In this document: positions 1-14,300 of the stretch, in pieces
Layout: every line of letters starts with the position of its first letter
Position numbering within the stretch: the stretch's first letter is position 1
Assembly (NCBI GenBank): GCA_030248135.1
Contig: JASANC010001732.1
Location: forward strand, 1-64,000
Source of the DNA: Theristus sp. LFF4_11
Taxonomy: Eukaryota > Nematoda > Chromadorea > Monhysterida > Xyalidae
Direction: 5' to 3'
Length of the DNA: 64,000 nt
Translations under genes and position numbers: made by a program
The notes under the pieces: model-generated
Database searches by the model: none
Told to the model about the DNA's origin: nothing
What the model saw: the letters and a program-made list of their open reading frames with translations, nothing else

Positions 1-1574
1 CCATGAAACGGTGGTTTATGATCGCAAAAAACCTTTCTGAGGAAACACAACGCGCATTTTTTCCTAGGACTCACCAATCAACATCACGCACGTCACAGCG
101 TACAACACAAAGGTCGACAAAATCATGGACGTTATATTGTCATTCCCAGGTAAAGTTTATTTGAGAAAACCTGTTAAAGCAAAAGTAGTGACGTTACACA
201 TAGACAATCACATAGCACGCTTGTAACACGCCTACAACTAGCATAAACACACAGGCACAGAAAACCACACAGGTCATGCAGCACAAACACACAGGCACAT
301 AAAACAACACATATGAAACTTCACCAACGCACAGGCACAGAAGAAAACTCACACAAATGATTACACCAGGACACATGTTTTGTTCCCAACGTTCATTTGT
401 CTTCACATGAACACACTTGTATTTCGTTACGGACAAAAAGTTTCAAACCCTTCTAGAATCTGTTTACACTGCGTTGCCGTGAGACGGCTGTGAAAGTGTT
501 CAATTCACACAATTTTGCCGCACTAGTTTTTATTGCTGTATAATTGTATGGTCGTAAATTTGTTCTATCAATAAATATATTTTCAAACGTGACCCTACAA
601 CATTGTAGGAAGACCATACAAGTCTTCTTATGCAAGTTGACATGTTTACAAGATTTACTGATTAAACTTACAATGAATGCATAGTAAGCGAATCTGATGT
701 CAAAAGAAAATTGAGAAACTAATATTTGAGAAAGTTCATTGGTATCAGTTATATGGGAATTGACCACAGAGAGTTTTAATTGAATTCAGCTTTTTGATTC
801 TTATTTCTGAATAGCAAAATTAGAAAAGTCAATAATTTGATTGACAAATAAAATTTCATTTATTTGATTGACGAAACTGTTTTATTTACCGAGTTTATAG
901 TTTTATGACAGCAGGTCAACCCGTAAAATTGTTGCACGAGATTCTCCAATTCTGTTGATGAATCCAAAACTTTTATGAACTTCCGCATCCCTACTTTTGC
1001 CACAAAAAGCCTTTCCATCTATATGGTCCCGCAATCCCGCGTGCGCTTGTGGTTTTCGGTAGCTAAGAGCATTTCCGACTATTCATTGTACGTTTAACGT
1101 TCCTTTCAACGAAACACGCAAAAATAAAATGCATCTGTATAGCCTTCATAATCCTTTTTCGGCCAGGCTGTCTGGAGCCACTGGAGAATATAAATTATTG
1201 GCTGGCATTAAATGGTATGGGTTTCATTATTTCAAGGGCAGGAAAAAAACCCGAAAAGCTTTTCCCTCCACCGTTTTATGAGCTTTTAGCTTTTTTCCAG
1301 CTATAACATTCATGGATACATATAATTTTCAACACATTCATTCGCATATAATTTATATTATTTATTCTCCGTTGTGAACGCGTGTGTGGTCTTTGGCTTT
1401 CCGGAAGCCCACTGTGCACACTGCTTCTAGTCTGTGACCCACACACAAACGCGCACTGATGAAAAAAATTGGTTTCATACAAGCACACATGCAGATTAGT
1501 CGGTTTATTAAATTTCGGTCTTCACATGCCCTGTAAAAAGCCATATGACATGTCATACGCCAAATACATTGTAA
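1..1574. other. intergenic or upstream-intron sequence, no gene seen
   Basis: AT-rich sequence without a convincing exon: no frame combines GC-rich third positions with good splice sites. The missing first half of the EVH1 domain of the Rac-GEF at 5231 could lie here or before the window, but I could not locate it. Confidence 0.5.
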
Positions 1575-4221
1575 CTAGCCTATTGACCCGAGCTTATGTG
1601 GCTTAATCAATGCCAAGCCTTTTTGGTGAAGTGGCATTGATTTAGAAAGAAAAAAACAGTAACGTTTACTGATAAATAACCCTGAAGAAAATTTACCTTG
1701 TGCTGCCGTGAAGTCGCCTACAATACAATATTTTTAATGTATTTAAATAAATAAAAAATGCGAAGTTTATGTTTTTGCTATTTTTTCTCGTTCACCCTAA
1801 CCTAAGTCAAGCCTTTTTGTGTGTGAAGTAAGATTGAATAAAGACATAAAAATTAACGTCTTTTCAATTACCCGTTTTAAAAAGCTAATGCTTTTTTACC
1901 CGTTTACCTAAGCCAAGCCTTTTTTTCAAAGTGAAAATGCGAAGTTTATGATTTCGCTATTTTTACCCGTTCACCCTAACCTAAGTCAAGCCTTTTTGTA
2001 AGTTAAGTAAGATTGAATAAAAAATACAAAAATTAACGTTTTTTTCATTAAAAAATACCCGTTTTAAAAAGCTAATGCTTCTTTTACCCGGTTACCCTAA
2101 CATAAGCCAAGTCTTTTTTCTAAAGTGAAAATGAATAGAAGAAACAAAAAAGTGACGTTTATAATTTCGTTTTGCAGTCATTGCTTCTTTTTACCCGTTT
2201 ACCCCAACATGACCCAAACATTTTGCAAAGTGAAAATGAATGGTAAATACAATTTCGACCGAATTAAAAAACTAACTTTTTTCAAAGACGGTTTTGTTAC
2301 ATCTTTCGCAGTCGCTCGTCAAGTTTTGAGCAGCAACAATTGCCAGTTGCCCATCGAGCGTTACGGTGGAGTATCAATTTGAAAATGAAACATGGAGTAT
2401 CAATTTCAATGAAATTTACTTGTTTTGAATCTAAAGTGCAACTTGCAATGCCGATGCCGATGTGCGTTTTGCAACCCGATTTTTAAAAACAAAAAAATCC
2501 AAACTTTTTTCAAAGACGGTTTTGTTACATCTTTCCCAGTCGATCATCAAGTTTTGATCAGCCACGCTTCCATTTGCCAATGCTGTGCTGAACTGTCTCT
2601 TTTGACCAAAGAGTATCATGATGACTCCAGCTATATGAAGAGCGACGTTTTGAGAAAACAATCTCAACTGGCATTAATAAAAAAATAGGTTAAGGAAATT
2701 GAGATGGAGTTTTCTTAAGTAGCAAAAAAGGGCGCCAATTCAAATTGCAAAAAAGTACCACAGACACTTTGTAAATTTAATAATATAGACTAGCCAATTG
2801 ACCCGAGCGTATGTGGCTTAATCAATGCCAAGCCTTTTTGGTGAAGTGGCATTGACTTAGAAAGAAAAAACAGTAACGTTTACTGAATAATAACCCTGAA
2901 GAAAATTTACCTTGTGCTGCCGTTAAGTCGCCTACAATACAAAATTTTTTAATGTATTTAAATAAATTAAACATGCGAAGTTTATGATTTTGCTATTTTT
3001 ACCCGTTTACCCTAACCGAAGGCAAGCCTTTTTGTAAGTGAAGTAAAATTGAATAAAAAATATAAAAACTAACGTTTTTTTTCATTTACCCGTTTTAAAA
3101 AGCTAATGCTTTTTTACCCGTTTACCTAAGCCAAGCATTTTTTTGTAAAGTGAAAATGCGAAGTTTATGATTTTGCTATTTTTTCCCCGTTCACCCTAAC
3201 CTAAGTCAACCCTTTTTGTATGTGAAGTAAGATTGAATAAAAACATAAAAATTAACGTTTTTTTAATTACCCGTTTTAAAAAGCTAATGCTTCTTTGACC
3301 CGTTTACCTAAGCTAAGCCTTTTTTGCAAAGTGAAAATGCGAAGTTTATGATTTTGCTATTTTTACCCGTTCACCCTAACCTAAGTCAAGCCTTTTTGTA
3401 AGTTAAGTAAGATTGAATAAAAAATATAAAAATTAACGTTTTTTTCATTAAAAATTACCCGTTTTAAAAAGTTTACCCGATAACCCTAACATAAGCCAAG
3501 CCTTTTTTCTAAAGCGAAAATGAATAGAAGAAACAAAAAAGTGACGTTTATAATTTCGTTTTGCAGTCATTGCTTCTTTTTACCCGTTTATATATAAAAT
3601 ACCCCAACATGACCCAAACATTTTGCAAAGTGAAAATGAATGGTAAATACCATTTCGACCCAATTAAAAACTTTTTAATTAAACTTTTTTCAGAGACGGT
3701 TTTGTTACATCTTTCGCAGTCGCTCGTCAGGTTTTGAGCAGCAACAATTGCCAGTTGACCATCGTGCGTTACGTTGAAATTATCGCTCATAACCATGGAG
3801 TATCAATTTGAAAATGAAACATGAAGTATCAATTTCAATGAACTTTACTTGTTTTGAATTCAAAGTGCAACTTGCAATACCGATGTCGATGTGCGTTTTG
3901 CAACCCGTTTTTTAAAAACAAAAAAGTTCAAACTTTTTTCAAAGACGGTTTTGTTACATCTTTCCCAGTCGATCATCAAGTTTTGATCAGCCACGCTTCC
4001 ATTTGCCTATGCTGCGCTGAACTGTCTCTGTTGACCAAAGAGTATCATGATGACTCCAGCTATGAAGAGCGACGTTTTGAAAAAAACAATCTCAACAGGC
4101 ATTAATTAAAAAATAGGTTAAGGAAATTGAGATGGAGTTTTCATAAGTAGCAAAAATGGGCGCCAATTCAAATTGCAAAAAAGTGCCACGCACAGACACT
4201 TTGTAAATTTAATAATATAGA
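1575..4221. repeat. head-to-tail pair of 1.2-1.4 kb repeats with internal subrepeats
   Basis: Two copies, about 1575-2788 and 2789-4221, start with the same motif (TTGACCCGAGC, then a GTGGCTTAATCAATGCC stretch) and end with the same AAATTTAATAATATAG segment. Each contains several shorter subrepeats built around ACCCTAACCTAAGTCAAGCC followed by a T-run. The second copy has an extra subrepeat. Short open frames inside are shared by both copies, lack family features and are probably not genes. The CCTAA/CCAAGCC motif recurs at 24.2, 53.2-53.9 and 63.98 kb. Confidence 0.85.
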
Positions 4222-4604
4222 TTCTGCCGTTTTTCTGATCTTTTTCATGCAAAACATATATGTGCTTTTGCACTATTTGCGAATAGCTAAACGTTTTCAT
4301 GAACAAAAGGCGTTCTCTATTTGTTCGGAAAAAAAGTAAAAATAAAACGCAACGAACTTTGTGAATTTCATAGTCGCACAACCATAAAACTTTTTATACG
4401 CAATGAAAGCAAATAAAACTTGCGTTTTCATATATCGTCCTGGATTTTTGATTCTCTCGTTTGCTTTGTTTGAATAATGTAAAATTGGGTTCCCTTTTAT
4501 CGCCAGACATTATTGTAGCGCCCGTTTTATTTCCCATGCGGTTTTGCGCTATCATTTTCGTCATTTTTATTTTGAATTCTGCGCGGTTGAAGCACGTCGA
4601 ACTA

Positions 4605-4676
4605 AAGGCATTCATGAAGCAGTGTTTAGTGAACACAGCTACGCGTCACTAAATCATGCTTCATGAATACAGCTTT
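4605..4676. mobile_element. short palindromic MITE, family 1
   Basis: A hairpin of about 70 bp with arms GGCATTCATGAAGC and its complement GCTTCATGAATAC around a core containing GTTTAGTGA/TCACTAAA. A second, longer copy sits at 45956-46043. Two copies with matching ends and different flanks suggest a miniature transposon. The target duplication is not clear. Confidence 0.55.
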
Positions 4677-5230
4677 ACAGGGTTGAAATGTACCATTTTC
4701 TCGTGCTGTGGAACTTGTCATAATTTTTTTTGTAAACCCCGTTCCGAAACACTTGGAACGCAGGCGTTATGAATGCATACAACAGAGACATGCATGCGAA
4801 ACTTTTTTCTTCGTCAGATCTTTAACTTTTGCGATAAAATGTTATCTTTGGTTGTTAGCTGTTTCGGTTCGAGTCCTCATTTTTTCTGATTTAGGCTGAA
4901 GCTCAGCCCACCCATGTTTCAACCAGGTGGTTCTTTGAGGTTATTGGTTTTACTTTCTGTTTTTCAACACGACAGAACGTTGAAATAAGCCATTTTTCTC
5001 TTTTGATTATTTGTTCCATTATTAAAATAAACACAACAACGTATTGTAAAAATTTTAATTTGCTCGCTCTTATAACGCTCAAACGGTTCACTTGATTAAA
5101 AGTGGATGCTTCGCTGTATTCTTAGCAAAAAATAAATCAAAAACAAAACAAAATCCGTGAACATTTATAATAAACAACAAAATAGAGGAAGTGAAACATA
5201 AAAGTTTCTGAGTTTTTTTGCTTTTTTCAG

Positions 5231-5349
5231 GAATTGATCTGTACCGAGGCTCCGAGTGCTTTGTTTACTGGAGTGACCCGCATAAAGGCCTCACATGGGG
5301 TCTGAATTTCATCACTGCTGATGACGCAAGTTATTTCATTGATTTAGTG
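5231..5349 (+). CDS. sif: sif exon: EVH1/WH1 domain, C-terminal half
   Basis: A TTTTTTCAG acceptor precedes a frame reading SECFVYWSDPHKGLTWGLNF and then a helix, which is the final strands and helix of an EVH1 domain as found in long still life isoforms. The exon enters with two bases of a split codon, so at least one upstream coding exon is missing. It leaves in phase 0 at GTAAGT. Confidence 0.85.
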
Positions 5350-8300
5350 GTAAGTTTGTTTTTCAAAATTATGTTTTTTTCCCTTAAATAATTTATTTTA
5401 ATTTAATGAAAATATGATTGCCCGGCCGTTCATGACACACTGATTTCTGATTGTTTCACTGTTTCATAAAAATGTTCAAAAATCCCGCTTTCTTCTTTAA
5501 TGGCCTGGACAACGAGAAAGCTTCAGGCGATAAATAGGACATGAAGTGAAAAAAGGGACATTTGGGTCACTGGTTGGCTATATTTTTGAACCAATAAATG
5601 TCGTTTGTTTGGTCAATTATGATTGTTGATTGGTTTAACTTGATTTATTTCTCCTTGACTTTTGATAATCGCCTAAAGTTTTTCTCCGGGCAATCCAATG
5701 GAGTGACAACTTTTAGATTCAGCTGAGAAAAAGTAATCACCAGAGGCTAAAAACTTGGTTAAAACAACGTGCATAACTTTTTGACCGTTTTTTATTGGCT
5801 CTTTTGTTTCAATGCCGCTTATAAACGCAGATTTTTTGTCTATTTTGCAACAAAACCTTTGTTTCGCTATACTTTTTTGCTTCACACACCCTAAATTATT
5901 GCAAAAAAAAACAGCTCGGAAGTGGACAAACGAGTGACGAATTTTATCAACGAGATGAACAGACAACCACTGTCAGTTTTGAGTTTGAATCAACCGGCGA
6001 CGTTTGGGGTGTAAGAGAAAAAAATGTTTTCTTTTAAATACAGTGTAGTTTTCTGTCGCCCTTTTTCTCCACTGTCGTCTCCTTTCTTCATTTTTCCTTT
6101 GTGCCCTAATTTCTATGTCTCAGGGTAACTGAAGAAGTCACTCACTGCTTTTTTATAACATATTGACTGACACTGCATTCAGAATCAGGGGAAATGATTT
6201 TTGCTTAATACCAGGGGCATCTATTCTTCTCAATACCTCCCTGCTTCCAGGTCCAAGAGGGGCAATCCCCCACTTTCCTTTCCCCTCGTTTATTTGCTCG
6301 CATGCAGAATATTTTGGTGCGGTTATAAATAATTTCAACATTATTTCCGGAACCGCAATGCTGTGTGTGTAGGCTCTTATGCAACAATAACGCTTCCACT
6401 TATGCTAATTGGTTGCGCCATTTCAAAGATGAAACCAATGAATGGAGAGCCTTCAGGCACAATTTGCTGTATCTTTCTGCGTTCTCAAAATGAGGGTGTG
6501 GTACACCTACAATTCAAGGCGTTCATCTTTGCATGGTTCGTGGAGCGCTAAATATTTTCAATTTGTATCATCCTTTATTATCCTGTGTTTCGTTTTGTTT
6601 ATTTAGAAGCCCCCTTTATCGAAAACATTGTTATTGACATTTTCGTGTTGTGTGATGTAACGAAAATTCTGAAAATTATATTATCAAGGAAAATGTGATA
6701 CAATTCAGGGGACATGAAAATACGGACAGTTCATTTTCAAATTTTCTGTGATAAACCAGAAAAGTTTAGCAAAAAGTTTAATGCTGCTGATGATGAACAG
6801 GTTTCAACGATCATGCGTGCTGATTGGTCACAATAAAAAACCACAACTTCCCATTAGAAAAACGTTTTTTTTTTCAAAAACCAACGCAAAAAAATTATGT
6901 TCAGGTTTAGAACGATAAGCGTTCAATTTTCACGCGGTTTTCAATTTTTTCCCCGAATAAAATACGCTTATGATACAAGGTCATGCCCGCGTTAGTATCA
7001 GTGGTGTGACACTCAGGGTTCGGCGTCCGATAAAAAACCTGGAACGAAGAGAACTCTCCGCTTTTCCATCGCATTCCGCCAAAGGGGGGGGGATGGCGGG
7101 GATTAGGGACATCACGTGCTGCGGGTATGGCTTTAGCTATGGTTTTTAATCCGAAGCCCAGGCGTACGGCTATGTCAAATCGCAAGCTTTTCATACATGT
7201 TTTTGTTCCGTTCCCGCAATTTATGTTCGGAGCATGACGCCAAAGTCCAGACGTCTGAAGTGTTGTGCGCATGATCGATTACACTTTTTGACGTTTTTCT
7301 TTTTTATATTTTTTATGTCTCTGTTTTTTACTCGCCTCGCTACTCATTCGTATCACACGTAATCGTTTTGAACTTTTGCGATCATATATTTTTATTTTTA
7401 TTTTGTTGTTTTTTGCTCTCGTATTCTCTTGGCTCGTTGTCCCTGACGTGAAAAAGAACATGCCAAAGTACCGTAACTGTTTTAAATGTTGTTCATCATT
7501 GCAGAGTACCGTAAAATTTTGCAAAAAATCGGGGCGAAAAGCTTTTTTCGCAAGTTTCTTCAGAAAGTCGTTCTTACTTCCGTCCAGAAAATGAACACGG
7601 CTTACATGCAAGATTTTACGGCATAATTAATTCATGTTTAGAACTGTATTATTCGATTAAACCTTTAAGAATCTCAAAAAAGTTTGTTAAAAAAACTTCA
7701 AAAACTGCATTTCAGGCCGGTCGAAGTCGCGGTTTGCAGGCACGGCGCGCGCATTCAGTGGTTGGAACTGTGAGTGGATTTTGAATGTTGACATTCTGAT
7801 TGTTTTTTTTTAATTTATTTCGAACAACTCTCTGATTAAGAACGAAGCTTCAAGGAACAACATGGCAGGCAGCATTGTGGGTGTACAGGAAACATTGTAA
7901 AGGGTTACCACTACCACCATAATTATATTGCCACCAAAACGCGCCTCCCACCCTACCACGTTTTTTCAACAATTTTTGCTTACCATTTTCTCAATGTCAT
8001 TGCTTCTAACGCGCACATTGTGCTGTGTAAAGTGTGACACATTGTTTCCCTAGATGTATCTATAACATCTTCACTTGAAAAACTTTGATGAATTTCCTAA
8101 CAGAGAAGCTGAAAGTTTTTAAACACATTTGTAATTGTCGTGAAACGACTCAGATGATTGATGGTAAAACAAGCTGTGGGTTATGTATGGTTGCTTTGTG
8201 TCAAAGACACTGACGATGCCTCTCTACATTCAAGATGATTGGTGATTTTTTTAAATTTTGTGTGCTGATTGGACCAAAACCAGTCAGATTCCTAGAGTTT

Positions 8301-11300
8301 CTGCGCATTTGCGACCATTTTTTTGTATTCCTCTTGTTAAAGATCGCTTTGTTAACTACACTAGCAGTTCATGTCTGGATATTGCAGCGCACTGCAGAAA
8401 ACTGGAATCGTTTGCGCAGAAACCTTTTCAAAAACATATTTGAACTCCATTGCTCCAGTGCTTTGGTATTCCGTTTTGTTCCTTTGCGTTCTTTGGAAGA
8501 ACTTTGCGTTCTGCAATAAAAATCGCGTTTTTTTTTAATTTATCACCACAATTGTTTACATCTTGTTTCTGGTGCACTTGACGTTTTGGATCTTTTTGAG
8601 CTCGATTTTTGTTTGCATTAGACATGTTTCCTGTACTTTCGTTTTCACTCGTTTATGTTTATGTTGGAGACAAAACGTTTTTTTGGAGATTTTTTCAACA
8701 ATGAGACGTGAAACTGTTTTTTAACAAGCCAACGCTAATTGGTTGGATTTAAACAATCATGTTTTACAACACTATAGCGTGTTGCAGCCAATCAGCGCAC
8801 ATTGATTTTTGTTCTGTCCCTTGGCTTAGGAAATGATGATTGTTAGTTTATTTTTGTTTTACTTTTTCTCTTGACTGGATGAATTAAACGTGTGTAAACG
8901 CATAGTCAGTCTCAGTTAAGTTGACCTAATTGTTTGTTAAATAGGGTGTAACTTTTGTTTTAACGGACCACGGGTAAAACTAATCACAAGAAACAGTTAC
9001 ACTGTATGGGCCCCCAGAAATTCCGAGTGAAAAAAGTTAAAATTGACAAAAAAATTTGCGGGCCAATAAATATACGTATTTTAACTGTTTGGAACTCCAC
9101 TGCTGCTGATAAAAGGTAATGTTTGCTGAAACTTCAAAGGTTTTAAAATTACCAAATTAGAGTAATGGTTTTTCAAATATACATGTGACGATATGGGGAC
9201 ATGTACAAAAGTCTTGTGTAAAAAAACTTTACAACATTTTGCGTTTTTTGTCTGCATCCATGCTGCGGTTGTCTTTGTTGAAATCGAAACTTTTTCGTTT
9301 GATCTTTCGTGTTGCTATTTCAACGAGTGAAGTGTTGTAGTTTTTTTGTATACAGTTTTACAATACATTTGCGGTCTTTTTACACATATTAAAGTAATAA
9401 TTTCAAGTGATTTTATTTCCGTGATTTCTGAATTACGCACTAGTTAACAAAAAAGCATAATTTGGGTCTTCGAATTTCATGCTGTTCACACAGTTTTATC
9501 GGAGTTTCCTGCTTTTTTCGCGAAATAAAATGGTTGGATGGATGGATAAGTTCACCTTTATACAAAGCATTAACTCATTGGTTGGTAACGTTTGTAATTC
9601 TGCTTCCTTCCTACAATTCAGTCAATCGGCATATGCCGGATATTGGTCTTTTTGAAAACATAAATTGCATAATTTCCAGCTCTTCCTCCCAACAGATTCC
9701 GTAACTTTTTTACCCACAGTCATAAAACTCTCATCCACGCGTGCCCCATCACCATTATTTATTGCGTCAATTGTTTATTCAACAAAAAAACCTCAGCGAA
9801 TTCGCCTTTGTTTCCCCGAAAGAATACTAGTTAGGACTTTGGAGTTTGATCGTAAAAACTTTTTACGACATTATGGAACCCCCGGACACAAAAATAAAAA
9901 AGGTGTCAAATATCGCGCGCGATAAAGTCACGCGGAAACAGACGTTGTATATTTTCAGTTTTTATTGTGCGCTTCTCCCGTGCCGTGCGTGCTTTTTGTT
10001 TAGGGCACCCTAAAAGCGTGGCACACACACGCACCAGAATACACTCCACACCTCGGGGGACTAATATCACAATATCTCCCATCACTCCTCCACCCCTTTC
10101 CCCATGCATCTTGTCCAGCGCATAACTGTACTTTTTATCATGTTTGACAGGTTTCTAAACATATTTTAGTAGTTTTTCCGGGCCGCAAACTACAATACGG
10201 TGGTAGCGTCCGTTCAACTAAAGTTTTCAGATTTGTTTTTGAGATTTTTACAAATTTTACTTAGTCTTACGACAGAGTAAGGCATTCAAAACTGAAAAAG
10301 TACAGTTCTTCTTTTTGACATGTTGAAATTGTGGTTCATACCGTATTACCTCTATTAAACCCCCCCCCAAAATTAACCCCCCCCCCAAAATAAACCCCCA
10401 CCCCCTCGACAAGTTTCCAAATAATCCCCCCCCCAAAAAATAATCCCCCATGGGGGATTATTGAAACCTGTTTGAAACACATACCCAGCGAATTCAGTGG
10501 CTGGTTGCAGTGAAAATGATGAAATTGTGCTACCAAAGGCCCCAAATGGATGAGTTAATGGTAATTTCATTAGAAAAGGCTGTTGTAAAAGGAAATTTCT
10601 ATGTAGAGTAGAAGTTTCTGCGACTTCCTTCCTGCCATGGAAGGTATTTTTGCCATTTTGCCCACTCCTAAAAATGGTTTCCAAATAAACCCCCCCCCCC
10701 CAAAAAAATAAAGCCCCCCCCCCAAAAATAAACCCCCACCCCCAGAAGTCGCTGAAGAAGTAAACCCCATGGGGGTTTATTAGAGGTAATACGGTATTTG
10801 ACACTCTGGGTACCGTAAACAAGACAATTTTCGGAGATCTGTTGTTTTTTATTTCGCGCACGCATTGTGTAAAAATTTGGCTAGTTTTATTTTTGAATTC
10901 TAATATCTCATTTCTTGCTAAAAATGATGTTCCACCGGGGCACCAACCAATTGTCCGTGACCGCAGTTCTTTGAGCCGCAATGGCACAGGGGTCGCAATT
11001 GTCCGCCCTGTTGAGGAAACGTTGGTCACAATTGTACGCACCCCTAAAAGCCATGCAAAACTTTGCTGGCACTTGTGCTTACACGTGAAAAGAAAAACAA
11101 AAGAGGAAGCGCCGTGAGACCTCAGCTGCAGCTACACAGAAAATTAGGTTACACATACTATTTTTGAAAAAACAAAACAAAACAAAATGTCGGCTGTGGT
11201 ATTTTTTGTTTGTATAAAACTAGAACTGTGTGAGCCCACGAAGTACGGTTTTTTCTCGACCAACCTTGCTTGTTCTTGTGTCAACCATATCTGGCTTTTG

Positions 11301-14300
11301 TCATTGGCTGAAAAATGAGGTGCGTAAAAATTTAAAGCGATGCTTCAAAATTTAATCTGTCTTGGATATTGTCAAGAACGCGTCAAGACCAATTACAGCA
11401 GCAGTAGATACCGTGCTCCATCCATAGTTCCACAGTTTTGGCTGGCTTTTGACTACAGTGTTTGTAAAAAGCTTTTAGAGTTTTTCACAAGTGTTTTTTT
11501 CCTTTCAGAAAAGCTGCGTAGCTTCTTTTACTATCCTGAAAAAACACAACCCTTTTTGGGGTTGTTTTCAATTCTCGAAAAGACTGTTGCCTCGCAAAAT
11601 GTTGCTTTACGTAAATTTACAATCAAGATCTCATGAGATTTACACAAAAAAAACATTTTATGAACCCATTTGTCTCAGTGTCCATAGTTTCCCGGCATGG
11701 TGAAAGCACGTTGATTCAAATTAGACAGCTGCATTTTGAATATCTGCTCTTACAGTTTACGCATGCATCAATGATAATTGCTGTGATCAAATTTGCCGTG
11801 TCCTTCCAGATGCTGGTGTTCAATTGCGCTAAGCGGAATAGAGCCAAGATAAGCAAAAACAGGCAACAGCAAGGCGAACCGCCGCTGCAGCGGTATGATT
11901 CTCTTTCATGTAAAAAACCAAAAATAAATTACATATGCTCCACATGTTTGGTCTTGTGTCCCTAAAACAAAAGGTAAGCAATCACGAGATGTTTGTCAGA
12001 ACCACGAATCTATTTTTATCGATTCAGCTATTTGTGGCACATTTTTAGCGCCAAAATGAGGAGAGATAGTCTCAAGCCTCTTCCTGTCAAACGAAATCTG
12101 TTACTAATCCGGGCGTGTGAAACTAAAATTTTCTGTCAAGAAGTACAACTAGAACAGCGAAATTGCTATCTAGTTAAAACTGCACCAAATGTTACACCGT
12201 TCACGGCAGGGGTTCATGAGGAAGTGAGCATACAATGTATATTTTCATGTATCGGTTGTCTAAAATGCCGTCACTAATCATTAATCCTTCCATGAGAATG
12301 TTTTGAGTTTATTTATCATCAGAAATTTGTTCAGTTGGAAAAAAATATTCTTAGGAATTTTTCTTTTATTCACTTCAAAACTGAACAATTTTTGATTGCT
12401 TCTGATTTTCTGTATTCTGTAATGTAAAAATGTATCACCAAGGTTTTCTTCATTTATTTTTTTCATGCTCAATATAATTATTTTTCGGTTATATTTTTAC
12501 TTTGTATGTCAGAAAAAGCTGCCAAATACAGCAAACGCAAGCTTACATATTGCTTTCTGAGCTGTCTGTGTACATAATAAAATGAATACCGTATTACCTC
12601 TAATAAACCCCCATGGGGGTTTATTTCTTCAGCGACTTCTGGGGGTGGGGGTTTATTTTTTTGGGGGGGGTTTATTTTGGGGGGGGGTTTATTTGGAAAC
12701 CATTTTTAGGGGTGGGAAAAATGGCAAAAATACCTTCCATGGCAGGAAGGAAGTCGCAGAAACTTCTACTCTACATAGAAATTTCCTTTTACAGCAGCCT
12801 TTTGTAATGAAATTACCATTAACTCATCCATTTGGGGCCTTTGGTAGCACAATTTCATCATTTTCACTGCAACCAGCCACTGAATTCACTGTTTATGTGT
12901 ATGTTTTTCTGGGTATGTGTTTCAAACAGGTTTCCAATAATCCCCCATGGGGGATTATTTTGGGGGGGGATTATTTGGAAACTTGTCGAGGGGGTGGGGG
13001 TTTATGTTTGGGGGGGGGGTTAATTTTGGGGGGGGTTAATAGAGGTAATACGGTATATGCCATATATTTTGTTCGCTTGAACCCAATCTTTTTATCATTT
13101 CTATGTTCATAATTATGTATGTGCTGGTGACAAATCCTACGCGGGTGCTACAAGAAAATTTTTTGGGTTATCTCTATGTTCTCTTTATGCAGAGAATATA
13201 CTGACCGGGATATGATTATTTCAACCAAAAGATTGCATGCTTGATATTTTATAATTATGCCAGGGCTTTGGTTGTTCTTGATGATATCAGTGAACCACCA
13301 TACTCCCGTTTATACACATGTAGAGTCATTTTATTTTATGGCTCAATTATTTTCTCACACATTTCTACCCCGAATAATGTTTCTTGTTCTGTGATGTGAA
13401 CACTGTTTAAATAATCTTTTTTTACAGTTTATTATTTGCATGCTTTGTCGTATTTTATTACATTTTACGTGCATTTCACTGCGGTACGTTTTTGATATAG
13501 CTCGCAAAATATTTCATGTAATTCCACTTTGTTTTTTTCTACAATACATTGGCATGTTTTATTGCGTTTTGTGCGTTTATGTTGCAGTGGTTTTCGTCAT
13601 ATCATCATGAACAAGGAAACAATTTAGTGCACTTGTGTGTTTGTAAGTAAGCCGCCAAGCAGACTCATAAAATTGTACTTTTTTTGCGCAAATATTTGTT
13701 TTTCTTTCTGATACACACTAAATTTTGCATTGCATCCATTTTTCTCTGTTTCATAGACGGAAATATTTTCTATACATATGCAATATAAGTTATTGTTCCG
13801 TTTTTTGATAGATATTTCTGTCAGTTCACACACTCGAAAGCATTTAATCTCTGTTTGCCGTACGCATGTTTACATGACACCGCGTACGCAAAGTGCGAAA
13901 CCGTCAAATTTTTTAGAGATAAGCGGTGAAGTTCACTCATGGAAATCCGTGTCCACACTGTTAAGATTGATCCAAATGGGTTTTCAATTCTGTCATTGCA
14001 AAATTTTGGATTGATGATGCACAACAAGTGAACGAGCTCTACTCTCTGCAATACATGCGCGTTGAAATATTCATTTAGTGCTCGATTTCTCAATAACGGA
14101 TAACAAAGATTTCTAAATCCGTAAAACATCGTCATTTCCCGTTCCAGTCTCGCCGTCATCATCAGCGTGCCTCGCCGAACGGGGAAGGCGATTCGCCATC
14201 CGAACTCGACCACCTGCAACACCAATATTCCCATGCTCAAAGTCAAAGTCAGCCACATCAACGTCGCGTGGTGACATTCGCCGATCAGGGCGCATCTTCG

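Larger units (their letters stand above)
7770..14147. other. 6.4 kb sif intron carrying two MITEs
   Basis: This intron holds two copies of the TA-flanked MITE (10341-10794 and 12589-13053) and otherwise AT-rich sequence. An isolated 83-base open segment after a good acceptor at about 11811 was considered and not used, because it breaks the phase to the next exon. Confidence 0.6.

Noticed and set aside
10257..11041. Long glycine/phenylalanine-rich open frames through the C/G-run MITE (also 12582-13112 and 42842-43581)
   Set aside because: They exist only because G-runs lack stop codons, and they occur in every copy of the element in several frames.
11811..11893. Open 83-base segment starting with ATG after a good TTCCAG acceptor, donor GTATGA
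   Set aside because: Including it shifts the phase between the flanking sif exons. No domain is recognised. It could belong to an unseen isoform.
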